Counted from the first letter of the stretch, positions 1 to 9,180 are shown. The stretch is DNA of 64,000 nt from Pseudarthrobacter sp. NIBRBAC000502772 (GCF_006517235.1 NZ_CP041188.1:3472001-3536000), one strand, 5' to 3'. Notes: generated from the letters alone by a model not told the origin. Numbers and translations are program-made.

Positions 1-27
1 AGCGCTGACGAGCTGATCAACGAATGA
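1..27 (+). CDS. Possible 3' end of an upstream gene
   Basis: Frame 1 is open from the window edge to a TGA at 25-27, reading as an eight-residue acidic C-terminus (ending LINE). Only these codons are visible, so the product cannot be named. It is equally possible that this is non-coding sequence read by chance. Confidence 0.3.
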   Translation, partial: SADELINE

Positions 28-173
28 CCGCTGGGCGTCCAGCATCCCGACGCCGTGGAAGGACCTGCCCAAGTGCCAGTCCGATGTGTGCAATAACCGC
101 ATATTCTTACGCTAGCGGCTGCCACCGACAGTTTAGGAAACCGCCGCAACAGGCCGTTGCCCAGTCAGGCCAG

Positions 174-1187
174 CTAGCCGCGCTTTCCGTCGAAGAATTC
201 CTGGGCCTCGTCGCGGCTGTCCGGCTCGTCCGCGGCGGCATGAGCCGGTGCGGGCTTGGCCGGAGCAGGTGCCTTGGCGGGCACCGCAGCGGACTCGTCG
301 GCGACGCCGCCATCGACGTCGGTGTCCTCGTCGTCGTCGAAATCCTCAACGTCGTCGGCCTCACTGCCGTCATATACTGACCCGTCAGCAGCTGATCCAG
401 CGGCCGAAGCAGTAACGGCAGCAACCGGCTCGGCGAACCCCCGGAAGACCAGCCCGGCGATGGCTGCGCCCGCCAAGGGAGCAACCCAGAAAAGCCACAG
501 CTGCTCAAGGGACCAGCTGGAGCTGAAGACGGCCGAGGCCGTGGCGCGTGCGGGGTTGAACGGCGCGTTGCCCACGGACAGGCCCAGCTGCAGCAGAACG
601 GCGAAGGCGAGGCCCACGGCTACGGCGGCTGCCGTTTTGTTGATGTTGTTGCGTGCGGTGGTGCCCAGGAAGACTGCAACCAGGATGGCGGCCCCGAGTA
701 CTTCCAGCAGGAGCACACCGGCGAGGGGCGCCTGGATGATGGAATGTTCGCCGAATCCGGCGGTCACAGTGTCGAACGCCGTGCGGCTGTCCTGGATGCC
801 CGGCAGGGTCCGAAGGATGCCAAAGAGTGCGAGGGCGCCGAGAAGTGCACCCACCAGCTGCGCGCCGATGTAAGCGGCGGCGTCACCGAGCCGGATCCGG
901 CCGGCGACGGCGTGGCCAACGGTCACTGCCGGGTTGAAGTGTCCGCCGGAAACGTAGCCGAAGGCAAGCATGGCCGCGGTCACCGCGAGACCTGCTGCGA
1001 GCGCGGCCGGCAGCGGGCTGGACTGCGGGATGGAGAACAGCGGCACGCCCAGCCCAGCCACCACGATGAAAAGGCTGCCAAAGGCTTCCGCAGACAGCCT
1101 GGACACCAGCCCGTGCCGGATTTCGCCACCGCTTCCGGCAGTCAGCCCGGGGGCGGGATCACGGTGGACGGGCACAGGCGTAGTCAT
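174..1187 (-). CDS. Aquaporin / MIP-family channel with acidic C-terminal tail
   Basis: This is a 337-residue membrane channel of the major intrinsic protein family, expected to pass water or small neutral solutes across the cytoplasmic membrane. The two signature half-helices are present: GGHFNPAVT with NPA at residues 85-87 and PFNPARA with NPA at 211-213, and hydrophobic segments fill residues 30-250. After about residue 250 there is an unusual Ala/Asp-rich, low-complexity tail of some 85 residues with a DDVEDFDDDED-type acidic run. The ATG at 1187 has an AAGGA ribosome site ten bases upstream. Selectivity (water or glycerol) cannot be decided from the motifs. Confidence 0.9.
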   Translation of the reverse strand: MTTPVPVHRDPAPGLTAGSGGEIRHGLVSRLSAEAFGSLFIVVAGLGVPLFSIPQSSPLPAALAAGLAVTAAMLAFGYVSGGHFNPAVTVGHAVAGRIRLGDAAAYIGAQLVGALLGALALFGILRTLPGIQDSRTAFDTVTAGFGEHSIIQAPLAGVLLLEVLGAAILVAVFLGTTARNNINKTAAAVAVGLAFAVLLQLGLSVGNAPFNPARATASAVFSSSWSLEQLWLFWVAPLAGAAIAGLVFRGFAEPVAAVTASAAGSAADGSVYDGSEADDVEDFDDDEDTDVDGGVADESAAVPAKAPAPAKPAPAHAAADEPDSRDEAQEFFDGKRG

Positions 1188-1316
1188 GGTGGGGCAATCC
1201 TTATCGTTGGGGTTTGGTGCCTTTGCATTCTGCCAAGGGATTCTGGGCGTTGGCTGAGTCCGAGCTTAGTGGACGGACGGCGTGGCGCCCCGGCGCGTTC
1301 CACCTTCGCCCCACGG

Positions 1317-1322
1317 TAAATT
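1317..1322 (+). promoter_or_regulatory. -10-like TAAATT, leaderless geometry
   Basis: TAAATT ends seven bases before the ATG at 1330 and no ribosome site is present, which favours a leaderless transcript and the 1330 start. Confidence 0.45.
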
Positions 1323-1329
1323 TGCTGTC

Positions 1330-2412
1330 ATGAGCATTGAACCGGACGCCGTTGCCGCGCCCCCGCTGAAGTCCCGCATCCACGGCTGCCTCCTGGGCGG
1401 CGCCCTGGGAGACTCGCTGGGGTACGCGGTGGCGTTCGACCCGATCGAGGCCATTCGCCAGCGCTTCGGCCCCGCGGGCCTGACGGACCTGGCAGCGCTC
1501 GACGGCGGCAGCCACTTTTCGGACGACACGCAGCTGACGCTGTATACCGTGGACGGGCTGGTGGAGGTGCTCGAATGGGCCAATGACGGCGTGGGCGCCG
1601 ATGCGAACGCCTGCGTGTGGCTGGCCTACCTCCGCTGGCTGGACACCCAGGGTGAGTCTGTGCCGCCGCAGGCGCCGGCGCAGCCGCCGCGGTGGATCGA
1701 TGGGAACGAGGTGCTGAGGCACCGCCGCGCCCCGGAAGAAACGTGCATCAGCGGACTGGCCACGGGTGAAATGGGAACCGTCTACCGGCCCGTGAACTCG
1801 GACTCGAAGGATCGCGGAACAGTGATGAGGTCGGCCCCGTTCGGCCTGATTCCCTTCATAGCGTCCGACGCCGTCTATAAGTTGAGTGCCGACGCCGCCT
1901 CCCTGACGCACGGCCATCCGTCCGCACGGCAAAGTGCCGGCAGTTTCAGCCTGCTGATCCACCGCCTGGTGGCCGGTGATACCCTGGCGGACGCGGCGGC
2001 GTCGGTCCTGACCGAAGTGCGTGGCCTGAAGGATCTGGCGGCGGAACTTCCCGAGCGGCTTGAAACGGCCATCCGCTGTGCGGGAACAGGCGTCCTGTCG
2101 CCGGAGGAACTGGTTCGGCAGCTCGGCGAGGGCTGGGTCGCGGAGGAGGCGTTCGCCGTCGGGCTTTATGCTGTCCTGGCCACAGCGCCGGGCGCGGACT
2201 CCACACTGTCGCCGCAAGACCATTTCCGGGCAGCCCTGGCGCTGGCCGTCAACCACAGCGGCGCCAGCGATTCCACGGGATCCATCGCCGGAAACATCCT
2301 GGGTGCCTACTACGGCGAAGAGTGCCTGCCCCCGGAATGGCTCGACGCCCTTGAAGGGCCGGACGTCATCCGCGGCATGGCCGATCTGCTGGCGGGCGTT
2401 ACAACCGCTTGA
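1330..2412 (+). CDS. ADP-ribosylglycohydrolase family protein
   Basis: This 360-residue protein belongs to the ADP-ribosyl-[dinitrogen reductase] hydrolase (DraG/ARH) family, enzymes that remove ADP-ribose from proteins or small acceptors using two Mg ions. Seen in sequence: the N-terminal GCLLGGALGDSLG motif, the metal-binding SDDTQ motif near residue 58, and the C-terminal HSGASDSTGSIAGN motif carrying the second metal ligand set. A GTG at 1282 would add 16 residues, but the ATG at 1330 sits seven bases after a -10-like hexamer and gives the usual N-terminus. The 3' end overlaps the convergent DUF4395 gene by 14 bases. The target is unknown. Confidence 0.88.
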   Translation: MSIEPDAVAAPPLKSRIHGCLLGGALGDSLGYAVAFDPIEAIRQRFGPAGLTDLAALDGGSHFSDDTQLTLYTVDGLVEVLEWANDGVGADANACVWLAYLRWLDTQGESVPPQAPAQPPRWIDGNEVLRHRRAPEETCISGLATGEMGTVYRPVNSDSKDRGTVMRSAPFGLIPFIASDAVYKLSADAASLTHGHPSARQSAGSFSLLIHRLVAGDTLADAAASVLTEVRGLKDLAAELPERLETAIRCAGTGVLSPEELVRQLGEGWVAEEAFAVGLYAVLATAPGADSTLSPQDHFRAALALAVNHSGASDSTGSIAGNILGAYYGEECLPPEWLDALEGPDVIRGMADLLAGVTTA

Positions 2413-2917
2413 GCGCGACGTTGTTGCAGGCCTCGCAGATGTCCTCCGGGATCAGGCCCCGGCGCTGCAGCACTCCGAAGATAACGCAGCCCAGGCAGAA
2501 TCCGGCGAAGGCCTCCAGCGACGCAGCCGCGATGAGTACCGCGAGCGCAATCCAGGCTGCAGGTGCGGCACCGGCAAGGAACAGGATCAGCGCCGTCGTG
2601 GACACCGCCGCTCCCATGCCCTGGGCAAAACGCTTGGGCGGTCCGGGAACCAGGCGAACGCGGCCCAGACGGGGAGCCAGGACCTTGACGGAGAGCAGGG
2701 CCAGCGGCGAAATCCGTGGGCCGAAGAGCACCCGCAGCCAGAAGCCCGCGGCGATCAGCACGAGTCCCCAAACGGACCCGCTCAGCAGTGTGGCGCCCGC
2801 GAGGAGCACCACCAGGCCGGCTGTGATCCGGGCCGCGTATTCATTGACGGGGTTGGGAAAGGCGAACACGGCGGACCAGTTGATTCCGGTTGTTTGGCCG
2901 TCCGATAGTTTGCTCAT
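2399..2917 (-). CDS. DUF4395 family membrane protein
   Basis: This 172-residue protein has four hydrophobic segments (roughly residues 30-65 and 100-150) and the GFCLGC cysteine pair near residue 145, followed by a C-terminal EDICEAC. The pattern fits the DUF4395 family, whose members often occur with thiosulfate sulfurtransferases or thioredoxin-like proteins; no such partner lies here. Function is unknown; the cysteines suggest a redox or sulfur role, which is inference only. The ATG at 2917 follows a TAGCCT hexamer by six bases. The stop overlaps the convergent ADP-ribosylglycohydrolase. Confidence 0.8.
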   Translation of the reverse strand: MSKLSDGQTTGINWSAVFAFPNPVNEYAARITAGLVVLLAGATLLSGSVWGLVLIAAGFWLRVLFGPRISPLALLSVKVLAPRLGRVRLVPGPPKRFAQGMGAAVSTTALILFLAGAAPAAWIALAVLIAAASLEAFAGFCLGCVIFGVLQRRGLIPEDICEACNNVALKRL

Positions 2918-2923
2918 CCTGCA

Positions 2924-2929
2924 AGGCTA
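2924..2929 (-). promoter_or_regulatory. -10-like TAGCCT, leaderless geometry
   Basis: The hexamer reads toward the DUF4395 gene and ends six bases before its ATG at 2917. Confidence 0.45.
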
Positions 2930-3026
2930 GGAGCCGGGCACGCCGCAGGGAAGATTTGTTGCGCCGGATGAACACCGGGCCGGATCCGTGCAGCCGGAAT
3001 CACCGCATGCAGACAAGGCGTGCGGC

Positions 3027-4019
3027 TCAGCCGCCCACCATCTGCAGGAACTCGCCTTCGGAGAGTACTTCGATGGGCTGGCCGCGATCGTGGAGCTCCA
3101 GGACTCGCCGGGCCTTGCCGGTCAGCCTGCCGGACCGCAGGTCCGCGGCCACAAAACCGTCACCCACCACCAGCACCGTGGTGCGGGCGGTTACCCGGCT
3201 TTCCGGCCGGGCACCCAGCTCGGCCGAACGCACCTTCGCTTCCGGCCGGGCCATGGAGAGCTCGCCGGTGAAGACGACGGTCTGGCCGTACAGCGGGTGG
3301 GAGGGTTCGGCGTCGGCGTTGGGGACGGGGTTGTCGCCCTCCTCCGGCCATCCGGACAGGAACGGGCGCACCAGCGTGGCGCTGTTTCCGCCAGCGGCGC
3401 CGGCAAGGGCGGTAAGGCTGGCTTTGGACAGGACGTCGCGCGCAGGGTCAAACGCCTCCTGATGCGGCAGGACCAGGCCCAGCGACAGGTAGAGCTCGGC
3501 AATGCTGTTGGCGTTGTTCCGGGCCGCGATGTCGATCAGGATGCCGGCGCAGGCGCGGGCGTCTTCTGCGGCGTCGTGGTGGTTGACCAGCGGCACGCCG
3601 GCTTCCTCCGCGGCGAACGGCAAGGAATTGGAGACCAGTGCGTAGCAGCGCCGGGCCAGCATCACGGTGCAGACGTAGTCGTAGGCAGGGCCGGGCAGGC
3701 CGGAGACCTCAAGCCCTGACCGGATCACTCCCAGGTCAAAGGCCGCGTTGTGCGCCGCCAGGATGTCGTCCCCGATGAAGGCGCCAATCTCCGGGAACAG
3801 TTCACCGAAGCGCGGGCGGCCAGCCACGTCCGTGGCCTTTATGCCGTGAACCCTGACGTTGTGGTACTCGAAGTGGTCGTGGTTGACCGGAGGCCGCATC
3901 AGCCACGACGCCTCATCCACCACGCGCCCGCCGCGCACTTTCGTCAGGCCAACCGCGCATGGTGAACCCCGGAAGCCATTGGCCGTCTCGAAGTCGATCG
4001 CCGTAAAGTCCAAACCCAC
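3027..4019 (-). CDS. DEDDh exonuclease with C-terminal BRCT domain (DnaQ-like)
   Basis: This is a 330-residue 3'-5' exonuclease of the DNA polymerase III epsilon type. The DEDDh residues are visible as D9 and E11 (AIDFETA), D95 (HNAAFD), and H148/D153 (HDAAEDAR). A BRCT domain follows at about residues 242-328, starting at VVFTGEL, similar to the domain of NAD-dependent ligases. The combination suggests a repair or processing exonuclease recruited to DNA breaks, rather than the replicative proofreading subunit. The start is GTG at 4019, seven bases after TAAAGT. Confidence 0.88.
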   Translation of the reverse strand: MGLDFTAIDFETANGFRGSPCAVGLTKVRGGRVVDEASWLMRPPVNHDHFEYHNVRVHGIKATDVAGRPRFGELFPEIGAFIGDDILAAHNAAFDLGVIRSGLEVSGLPGPAYDYVCTVMLARRCYALVSNSLPFAAEEAGVPLVNHHDAAEDARACAGILIDIAARNNANSIAELYLSLGLVLPHQEAFDPARDVLSKASLTALAGAAGGNSATLVRPFLSGWPEEGDNPVPNADAEPSHPLYGQTVVFTGELSMARPEAKVRSAELGARPESRVTARTTVLVVGDGFVAADLRSGRLTGKARRVLELHDRGQPIEVLSEGEFLQMVGG

Positions 4020-4026
4020 GGCCCAT

Positions 4027-4032
4027 ACTTTA
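4027..4032 (-). promoter_or_regulatory. -10-like TAAAGT, leaderless geometry
   Basis: The hexamer ends seven bases before the GTG at 4019 of the exonuclease gene; no ribosome site lies between. Confidence 0.45.
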
Positions 4033-4119
4033 CCGCCGGACAGGCCCGTTCCGGTGTCACCGGGGCGGCCCTGTCGTGGAAATCACCCGTCCGACGCCGG
4101 GCAGCGAGAGTGCGTCAAG

Positions 4120-4125
4120 TACCCT
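4120..4125 (+). promoter_or_regulatory. -10-like TACCCT, leaderless geometry
   Basis: The hexamer ends six bases before the GTG at 4132 of the DedA gene. Confidence 0.4.
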
Positions 4126-4131
4126 GAGTAG

Positions 4132-4923
4132 GTGAACTTTCTTGCGATCAGCGACCTTGCCGTGCCCATGCTGGGTGGTGCAGGACCGGTCCAGCCCCAG
4201 CTGGCATCCTTCCTGCCCGACTGGCTGAACCCCCAGATTTTCTTGGCCGATCCAGCACTTGCGCCCTGGGTGGTGCTGCTCGTCTGCGGAATTGTCTTCG
4301 CCGAAACGGGCCTGCTGGTGGGATTCTTCCTTCCCGGCGATTCGATGCTGTTCACGGCGGGGCTGCTGGTTGCAACGGACACCATCCACTTCAATGTCTG
4401 GCTCCTGGCGCTCCTGATCACCATATCCGCCATCATCGGCAACCAAACCGGCTACCTGATCGGTTCCAAGGCCGGCCCCGCCATCTTCAATAAGCCGAAC
4501 TCCCGCCTCTTCAAGCGCGAAAACGTGGAGAACGCACACGCTTTCTTCGAAAAGCACGGCGGCAAGGCACTGATCCTCGCCCGCTTCGTGCCGATCATCC
4601 GGACCTTCGTGCCCGTAATCGTTGGCGTGGCCCAGATGGACAAGAAGAAGTTCTTCCTCTTCAACGTGATCGGCGCGGTCCTGTGGGGCAGTGGTGTCAC
4701 ATTGTTGGGCTACTTACTGGGTGACAGGGTCCCGTGGGTCCGGGAGAACCTGGACATCATCTTCATCGTCATCGTGCTGGTTTCCGTGATTCCGATCGGC
4801 ATCGAAGTACTCCGCGGATTCTCGGCCAAGCGCCAGGCTGCCAAGTTCGGCACGGACGCCGTCGAGGAATTCATTGAGGAACACGAACCCGAGGCCGAGC
4901 GGAAGACCCACCGGGACCACTGA
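4132..4923 (+). CDS. DedA family membrane protein
   Basis: This 263-residue integral membrane protein belongs to the DedA/SNARE-associated (VTT) superfamily, linked to undecaprenyl-phosphate or phospholipid translocation and membrane homeostasis. Family marks seen: FFLPGDSMLF near residue 64, NQTGYLIG near 105 and the amphipathic RFVPIIRTFVPVIVG around 152-166 with the conserved arginines. Four or five hydrophobic segments are present and the last 30 residues are a charged cytoplasmic tail. The GTG start at 4132 is favoured by a TACCCT hexamer six bases upstream. The substrate is not determinable here. Confidence 0.9.
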   Translation: MNFLAISDLAVPMLGGAGPVQPQLASFLPDWLNPQIFLADPALAPWVVLLVCGIVFAETGLLVGFFLPGDSMLFTAGLLVATDTIHFNVWLLALLITISAIIGNQTGYLIGSKAGPAIFNKPNSRLFKRENVENAHAFFEKHGGKALILARFVPIIRTFVPVIVGVAQMDKKKFFLFNVIGAVLWGSGVTLLGYLLGDRVPWVRENLDIIFIVIVLVSVIPIGIEVLRGFSAKRQAAKFGTDAVEEFIEEHEPEAERKTHRDH

Positions 4924-4979
4924 GCCCTCACCGCGCAGCCTGTCACTACTCCCCGGCCACTCCGTTGCCCGCCGACGGT

Positions 4980-5660
4980 TCAGTCCTCGGCGTGCCAGGC
5001 ATCGATTATCACGGTGCCGCGCGGCGAGTTCAGTGTGGCGCTGAGCGGCGCGGCGTGGGCAAGCCCCATGGGGGTCGCTCGCACTTCTGGCAGCTTCAAC
5101 ACGTCAAGCGCCTCCTGCGGCACCCCATGCAATACCAGCTCCTGCAACGCCAAGGGCGTCGGCGGGAGGTGATCACAGGGATGTGCTCCCGTCCATTCGA
5201 TCAAAGTCGGCAACGCGCCAGCGCATTGGGTGCGGCCATCGTCGCGTACTGTAATGCGCCACTTCAACAGGCCCTGCGGCGTATCGCGCTGCGCTGCCAG
5301 TGGTACGCCGGGGTCGAGGTCGACGTTGACCAGGCGCTGCCGCAGCATTTCCATCATGTCCGTCCGCGCGACTGCGTGCACCAGTAGGGGACATTGGCGC
5401 ACCGCCTCGCGCAACGTTGGCTGGTCCAGCCCGAACCAACGCGGCCGACTCGGGGCCGGCGCTTCAGGGTCAATCGCGATGATCTCCAGATAGCACTGCG
5501 GGAAGCGCACCGTGCTGATGTCCAACACTCGATTGTGCGTGCCCATCAAGGCGTGTTTGCCTCCACCGGAGGGCTGAACGCCGAATGTGGCCTCGCACCA
5601 GGCGACGCCCTGTTCGAGCGAATCTGCGGCGATGACCAAGTGATCTATGCGCGCGTTCAC
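4980..5660 (-). CDS. VOC / glyoxalase-like domain protein
   Basis: This 226-residue protein begins with the vicinal-oxygen-chelate pattern ARIDHLVIAA followed by a GTHNRVLDI segment and CYLEIIAI, as in the glyoxalase-like PF13468 group. The precise substrate is unknown. The reading frame stays open far upstream through antisense sequence of rdgB; the real start is taken as GTG at 5660, because VNARIDHL is the natural N-terminus and TACAAT lies six bases upstream. The protein is richer in Gln, Cys and Met than its neighbours, and its best resemblance by eye is to proteobacterial proteins, so transfer is possible but unproven. Confidence 0.75.
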   Translation of the reverse strand: MNARIDHLVIAADSLEQGVAWCEATFGVQPSGGGKHALMGTHNRVLDISTVRFPQCYLEIIAIDPEAPAPSRPRWFGLDQPTLREAVRQCPLLVHAVARTDMMEMLRQRLVNVDLDPGVPLAAQRDTPQGLLKWRITVRDDGRTQCAGALPTLIEWTGAHPCDHLPPTPLALQELVLHGVPQEALDVLKLPEVRATPMGLAHAAPLSATLNSPRGTVIIDAWHAED

Positions 5661-5666
5661 AGCAAC

Positions 5667-5672
5667 ATTGTA
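5667..5672 (-). promoter_or_regulatory. -10-like TACAAT, leaderless geometry
   Basis: TACAAT ends six bases before the GTG at 5660 of the VOC gene and fixes that start within a much longer open frame. Confidence 0.5.
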
Positions 5673-5749
5673 TCGGCCCGCCCCAAAATGCTGCCTCCGC
5701 GGCCCTGCGGGGAATGCCGGCGGAAATGACGAATGTCTCCCCAGGCGTT

Positions 5750-5802
5750 TTTGTCCAGATATCGCCCGTTCGAGCCTCATTTGGTCGCGATATCTGGACA
5801 AA
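5750..5802. repeat. Perfect 16-bp inverted repeat with 21-bp spacer
   Basis: Arms at 5750-5765 (TTTGTCCAGATATCGC) and 5787-5802 are exact reverse complements, in the gap between rdgB and the VOC gene. There is no T-run after either arm in either direction, so it is not a standard intrinsic terminator. It may be a dispersed palindromic repeat or a two-half-site operator. Confidence 0.8.
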
Positions 5803-5814
5803 TCTCCCGTACGG

Positions 5815-6501
5815 TCACGGGCCGGCGAGTGCCTCGACAATGGCCGGCAGGAGTGCCCGGAAGGCCTTCGCCCGGTGGCTGATCGCGTTCTTTTCCGCCT
5901 CTGACAATTCAGCACAGCTGCGGTCCTCGCCGGCCGGTTGCAGCACGGGGTCGTAGCCGAAGCCGCCATTGCCGCGGGGTTCGCGCAGGAGGGTCCCCTC
6001 AAGCTGGCCGTACTCCACCACGTCGCGGCTCCCAGCGCCCGGTCCCGGGACAGCCAGGGCCGCAGCGCAGACAAACGCGGCTCCACGGTGCCCGTCAGGG
6101 ACATCGGAGAGTTGGTCCAGCAGAAGCTTCAGGTTGGCGGCATCGTCACCGTGCCGGCCGGACCAGCGCGCGGAAAAGATTCCAGGCGCCCCGCCCAGTA
6201 CGTCCACGGCCAGCCCCGAATCGTCGGCGATGGCCACGAGCCCAGTGGCCTCCGCAACGGCCCGCGCCTTCAACAGCGAGTTTTCAGCGAACGTCACGCC
6301 GGTTTCGACGACGTCTGGCGCACCCACCGCCGCGGCGTCCACCAGCTGCGTGTCGACGTCGAGCCCGGGGACCTGTCCGCGCAGCAGCTCCCGGAGCTCC
6401 CTGAGCTTGCCCTTGTTGTGCGTGGCCAGGACGAGGCGCGGTACGGGCGCGCTACCGGATTCAGCGTTCACGGCGTTCGGGTTCCCTGCGCTGGTGTTCA
6501 C
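5815..6501 (-). CDS. rdgB: Non-canonical purine NTP pyrophosphatase (RdgB/HAM1)
   Basis: This 228-residue enzyme hydrolyses dITP, XTP and ITP to the monophosphates, keeping deaminated purines out of nucleic acids. Visible family motifs are the N-terminal [11 protein letters not shown], the ADDSGLAVD metal/substrate loop, FSARWSG and the FGYDPVL segment. It has an extra N-terminal stretch of about 20 residues before the first strand. The GTG at 6501 shares GTGA with the rph stop (6498-6500), a four-base overlap indicating translational coupling in an rph-rdgB pair, the usual actinobacterial arrangement. Confidence 0.95.
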   Translation of the reverse strand: MNTSAGNPNAVNAESGSAPVPRLVLATHNKGKLRELRELLRGQVPGLDVDTQLVDAAAVGAPDVVETGVTFAENSLLKARAVAEATGLVAIADDSGLAVDVLGGAPGIFSARWSGRHGDDAANLKLLLDQLSDVPDGHRGAAFVCAAALAVPGPGAGSRDVVEYGQLEGTLLREPRGNGGFGYDPVLQPAGEDRSCAELSEAEKNAISHRAKAFRALLPAIVEALAGP

Positions 6502-7256
6502 AGAGCGTCGGCGAGGGTTTCGCGCTGGATCGCCGCCAGGGCGGTGGTGCCCAGGAGGGCCAGGTCCAGCAGCTGGTTCAGCTCGTCCCGGTCGAAGGGA
6601 GCACCCTCTGCGGTGCCCTGGACTTCCACGAACTTCCCGGATCCGGTGACCACCACGTTCATGTCGGTTTCGGCGCGGACGTCCTCAACGTAGGGCAGGT
6701 CCAGCATTGGCACCCCGTCGATGATGCCCACCGAAACGGCAGCGATCGTGTCGATCAGGGGCTGGGCGTTCTTGGCGATCAGCTTGTTGTCGCGGGCGAA
6801 ACGGATGGCGTCGGCCAGCGCCACGTAGGCGCCGGTGATGGCCGCGGTGCGGGTTCCGCCGTCGGCCTGGAGGACATCGCAGTCCAGGACGATCGTGTTT
6901 TCGCCCAGGGCCTTGGTGTCAATGATGGAACGCAGCGAGCGTCCGATCAGCCGGGAAATCTCGTGGGTCCGCCCGCCGATTTTCCCCTTGACAGATTCGC
7001 GGTCGGAACGGGTGTTCGTGGCCCGGGGAAGCATGGCGTACTCCGCCGTGACCCAGCCGCGGCCTTCGCCCTTGAGCCAGCGCGGCACGCCCGCCGTCAG
7101 AGACGCCGTGCACAGGACCCTGGTGTTGCCGAACTCGATGAGGGCCGATCCCTCGGCCTGCTTGGACCATCCGCGGGTGATGCTGATGGGGCGGAGCTGG
7201 TCGGGGGCGCGGCCATCGGCGCGCACTACGGGCACTGCGGTTGCTTCAGAAGTCAT
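6498..7256 (-). CDS. rph: Ribonuclease PH
   Basis: This 252-residue phosphorolytic 3'-5' exoribonuclease trims tRNA 3' ends. The conserved [20 protein letters not shown] phosphate/RNA-binding stretch lies near residues 84-103 and [19 protein letters not shown] around 125. The length is typical, as is the terminal tail. The ATG at 7256 is preceded both by an AAAGG ribosome site and by TAAGCT six bases upstream. It is coupled to rdgB downstream. Confidence 0.96.
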   Translation of the reverse strand: MTSEATAVPVVRADGRAPDQLRPISITRGWSKQAEGSALIEFGNTRVLCTASLTAGVPRWLKGEGRGWVTAEYAMLPRATNTRSDRESVKGKIGGRTHEISRLIGRSLRSIIDTKALGENTIVLDCDVLQADGGTRTAAITGAYVALADAIRFARDNKLIAKNAQPLIDTIAAVSVGIIDGVPMLDLPYVEDVRAETDMNVVVTGSGKFVEVQGTAEGAPFDRDELNQLLDLALLGTTALAAIQRETLADAL

Positions 7257-7262
7257 ACCTTT

Positions 7263-7268
7263 AGCTTA
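7263..7268 (-). promoter_or_regulatory. -10-like TAAGCT upstream of rph
   Basis: TAAGCT ends six bases before the rph ATG at 7256, suggesting rph-rdgB has its own promoter apart from the murI-MBL pair. Confidence 0.45.
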
Positions 7269-7357
7269 TCGACTCACGGCGAGCCGTCCCGCCGGGCGTT
7301 CAGTGGACGAGGCGGCCCAGCTGACCCGGCCGGCCATGAGCAGACGAGGGAACCGGC

Positions 7358-8155
7358 TTAGACGGTGTAGTGCACACCGGCCACGGCAACGGCCACGTCG
7401 CCGCCGAACACCGGGCGCGCTTCGGCCATAACGGTAGTGGGCGATGTCCAGACGGGGATGTGCGTGAGCAACAGCCGGCGTGCGCCCGCGCTCTCCGCGG
7501 CCTCGCCGGCACGCTTTCCGGTCAGGTGGACATCCTTGATGTCGTCGTCGCGGCCTTCCTCAAAGGCGGCCTCGCACAGGAACAGGTCAGCGTCCTTTGC
7601 CGCTTCCTCCAGCCCGGCGCAGGAATCGGTGTCCCCGGAATACGTCAGGATCCGGCTGACATCGTTGCCCTGCTTGTCCGGTTCGGTCACTTCCACCCGC
7701 AGGGCGTAGGCCTCTTCCACGGGGTGGTTCACCGCGAACGGCGTCACCGTGAACGGCCCCACCGTGACGGATTCCCGTTCGGTCCAGTTCGTGAAGTCGA
7801 ATTCCTCGTGCATCCCCGGATCGAGTTCCAGGCCGTAGGCGGTGGCCATCCGGTCCGCCGTCGCGGCGGGGCCCCACACTGGAATCCTGCCGCGCCCCCA
7901 GCCGCCGGGCTTCCAGCGGACGGCCACGTGCAGGCCGCACAAGTCCATGCAGTGGTCCGGGTGCAGGTGGGTGAGGAAGATCGCGTCGATGTCCTCAAGG
8001 TCCGTGTAGCGCTGGATGGCGCCCAGGGCTCCGCTGCCAAGGTCCATCACGATCTTCCACGTCCGCTCGCCGTCGCTGGCGGTCAGGAGGTAGCAGGACG
8101 CCGGGGAGCTCGGGCCGGGAAACGAGCCGGTGCAGCCGACGATGGTGAGCTTCAC
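7358..8155 (-). CDS. MBL-fold metallo-hydrolase (RNase Z-like)
   Basis: This 265-residue metallo-beta-lactamase-fold protein has the zinc-binding HLHPDH motif at residues 63-68 after a [14 protein letters not shown]-terminus, and later histidines in [10 protein letters not shown] and LLLTHIPVW. The shape fits the RNase Z/phosphodiesterase-like branch, but the substrate is unknown. GTG at 8155 overlaps the murI stop by four bases (GTGA), so the pair is translationally coupled; this MBL gene accompanies murI in many actinobacteria, the reason being unknown. Confidence 0.85.
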   Translation of the reverse strand: MKLTIVGCTGSFPGPSSPASCYLLTASDGERTWKIVMDLGSGALGAIQRYTDLEDIDAIFLTHLHPDHCMDLCGLHVAVRWKPGGWGRGRIPVWGPAATADRMATAYGLELDPGMHEEFDFTNWTERESVTVGPFTVTPFAVNHPVEEAYALRVEVTEPDKQGNDVSRILTYSGDTDSCAGLEEAAKDADLFLCEAAFEEGRDDDIKDVHLTGKRAGEAAESAGARRLLLTHIPVWTSPTTVMAEARPVFGGDVAVAVAGVHYTV

Positions 8156-9180
8156 AGGGCAGGTCCTCCGGCCCGGTGGGCGCCCACAAAGTTCGAAGTC
8201 CGAGGTCCCGACGACGACTGCCGGGCGCTGGCGGTCTGCGCAGCCGCGATCATCTCGGGCGTGATCCGCGCCAGGCTGCCGGTGGGGTACTGGGCCGCCA
8301 CATGGTCCACGTGCCGGACGGACAGGACCTCCGGCCCCAGGAAACGGCGGGCCAGCGTTTCGAACTGGCCGGCGTCACCGGTGGCGATGAAGTGGTGTTC
8401 CGGCGGTGCTACAGCAGTGCGCTGAAGGTCGTGGGTGACGAGGGCCCGGTACACGTCCTTCGCCGTTTCCTCCGCGCTGGACACGAGCGTCACGGCGTCG
8501 CCCATCACGAACGAGATGACGCCGGTCAGCAGCGGATAGTGCGTGCAGCCCAGCACCACGGTGTCCACGCCTGCCGCCTTCAGCGGCGCCAGGTACTCTT
8601 CGGCAATAGCCAGCAGGGCGGGTCCGGTGGTGATCCCGGCCTCCACGTAGCTTACGAACTCGGGGCAGGCCACGGACGTGATCGCCAGGTCCGGCGCGGC
8701 GGCGAACGTGTCTTCGTAAGCCCGTGAACCAACGGTGGCGGAGGTTCCGATGACGCCGATACGCCCGCTGCGGGTGGCAGCGACAGCCCGCCGGACGGCC
8801 GGCTGGATCACCTCGATGACAGGGATGCCGTATTTCGCCGTGTACCGCTCACGGGCGTCCCTCAGGACAGCGGCCGACGCCGAGTTGCAGGCAATGGTCA
8901 GCAGCTTGACGCCGGAGTCCACCAGTTCGTCCATCACGCCCAGGGCGTTGGCGCGGACTTCGGCAATGGGCAATGGCCCGTAGGGCCCGTTGGCGGTATC
9001 CCCCACATAGAGGATGGACTCGTTGGGGAGCTGGTCGATGATGGACCGCGCCACGGTCAGTCCGCCGACACCGGAATCAAAGATGCCGATGGGGCGGGAA
9101 CCCACCTGGGCCGTGGTGCTGCTGGCTGGGGAGTCCGATGCGGCTGCGCCTGACGGATCCATGCTCGAGGCTGTAGTCAT
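8152..9180 (-). CDS. murI: Glutamate racemase
   Basis: This enzyme of about 342 residues converts L- to D-glutamate for peptidoglycan. Visible are [14 protein letters not shown] near the N-terminus, the first catalytic cysteine in TIACNSAS and the second in [11 protein letters not shown]. The N-terminus before RPIGIFD is a disordered Ser/Ala-rich extension of about 28 residues. The start is uncertain: GTG 9222, ATG 9180 and ATG 9162 are in frame. ATG 9180 is preferred because a TTGACA-17-TGTGAT promoter-like pair lies just upstream of it. It is coupled to the MBL gene. Confidence 0.92.
   Translation of the reverse strand: MTTASSMDPSGAAASDSPASSTTAQVGSRPIGIFDSGVGGLTVARSIIDQLPNESILYVGDTANGPYGPLPIAEVRANALGVMDELVDSGVKLLTIACNSASAAVLRDARERYTAKYGIPVIEVIQPAVRRAVAATRSGRIGVIGTSATVGSRAYEDTFAAAPDLAITSVACPEFVSYVEAGITTGPALLAIAEEYLAPLKAAGVDTVVLGCTHYPLLTGVISFVMGDAVTLVSSAEETAKDVYRALVTHDLQRTAVAPPEHHFIATGDAGQFETLARRFLGPEVLSVRHVDHVAAQYPTGSLARITPEMIAAAQTASARQSSSGPRTSNFVGAHRAGGPAL

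Noticed and set aside
1201..2256. 351-codon minus frame
   Set aside because: Antisense to the ADP-ribosylglycohydrolase gene, with no family signal.
5750..5802. Intrinsic terminator call for the 16-bp inverted repeat
   Set aside because: No T-run on either strand and a 21-base loop.
5661..6104. N-terminal extension of the VOC gene
   Set aside because: The extension is low-complexity and antisense to rdgB; a -10-like hexamer sits right before GTG 5660.
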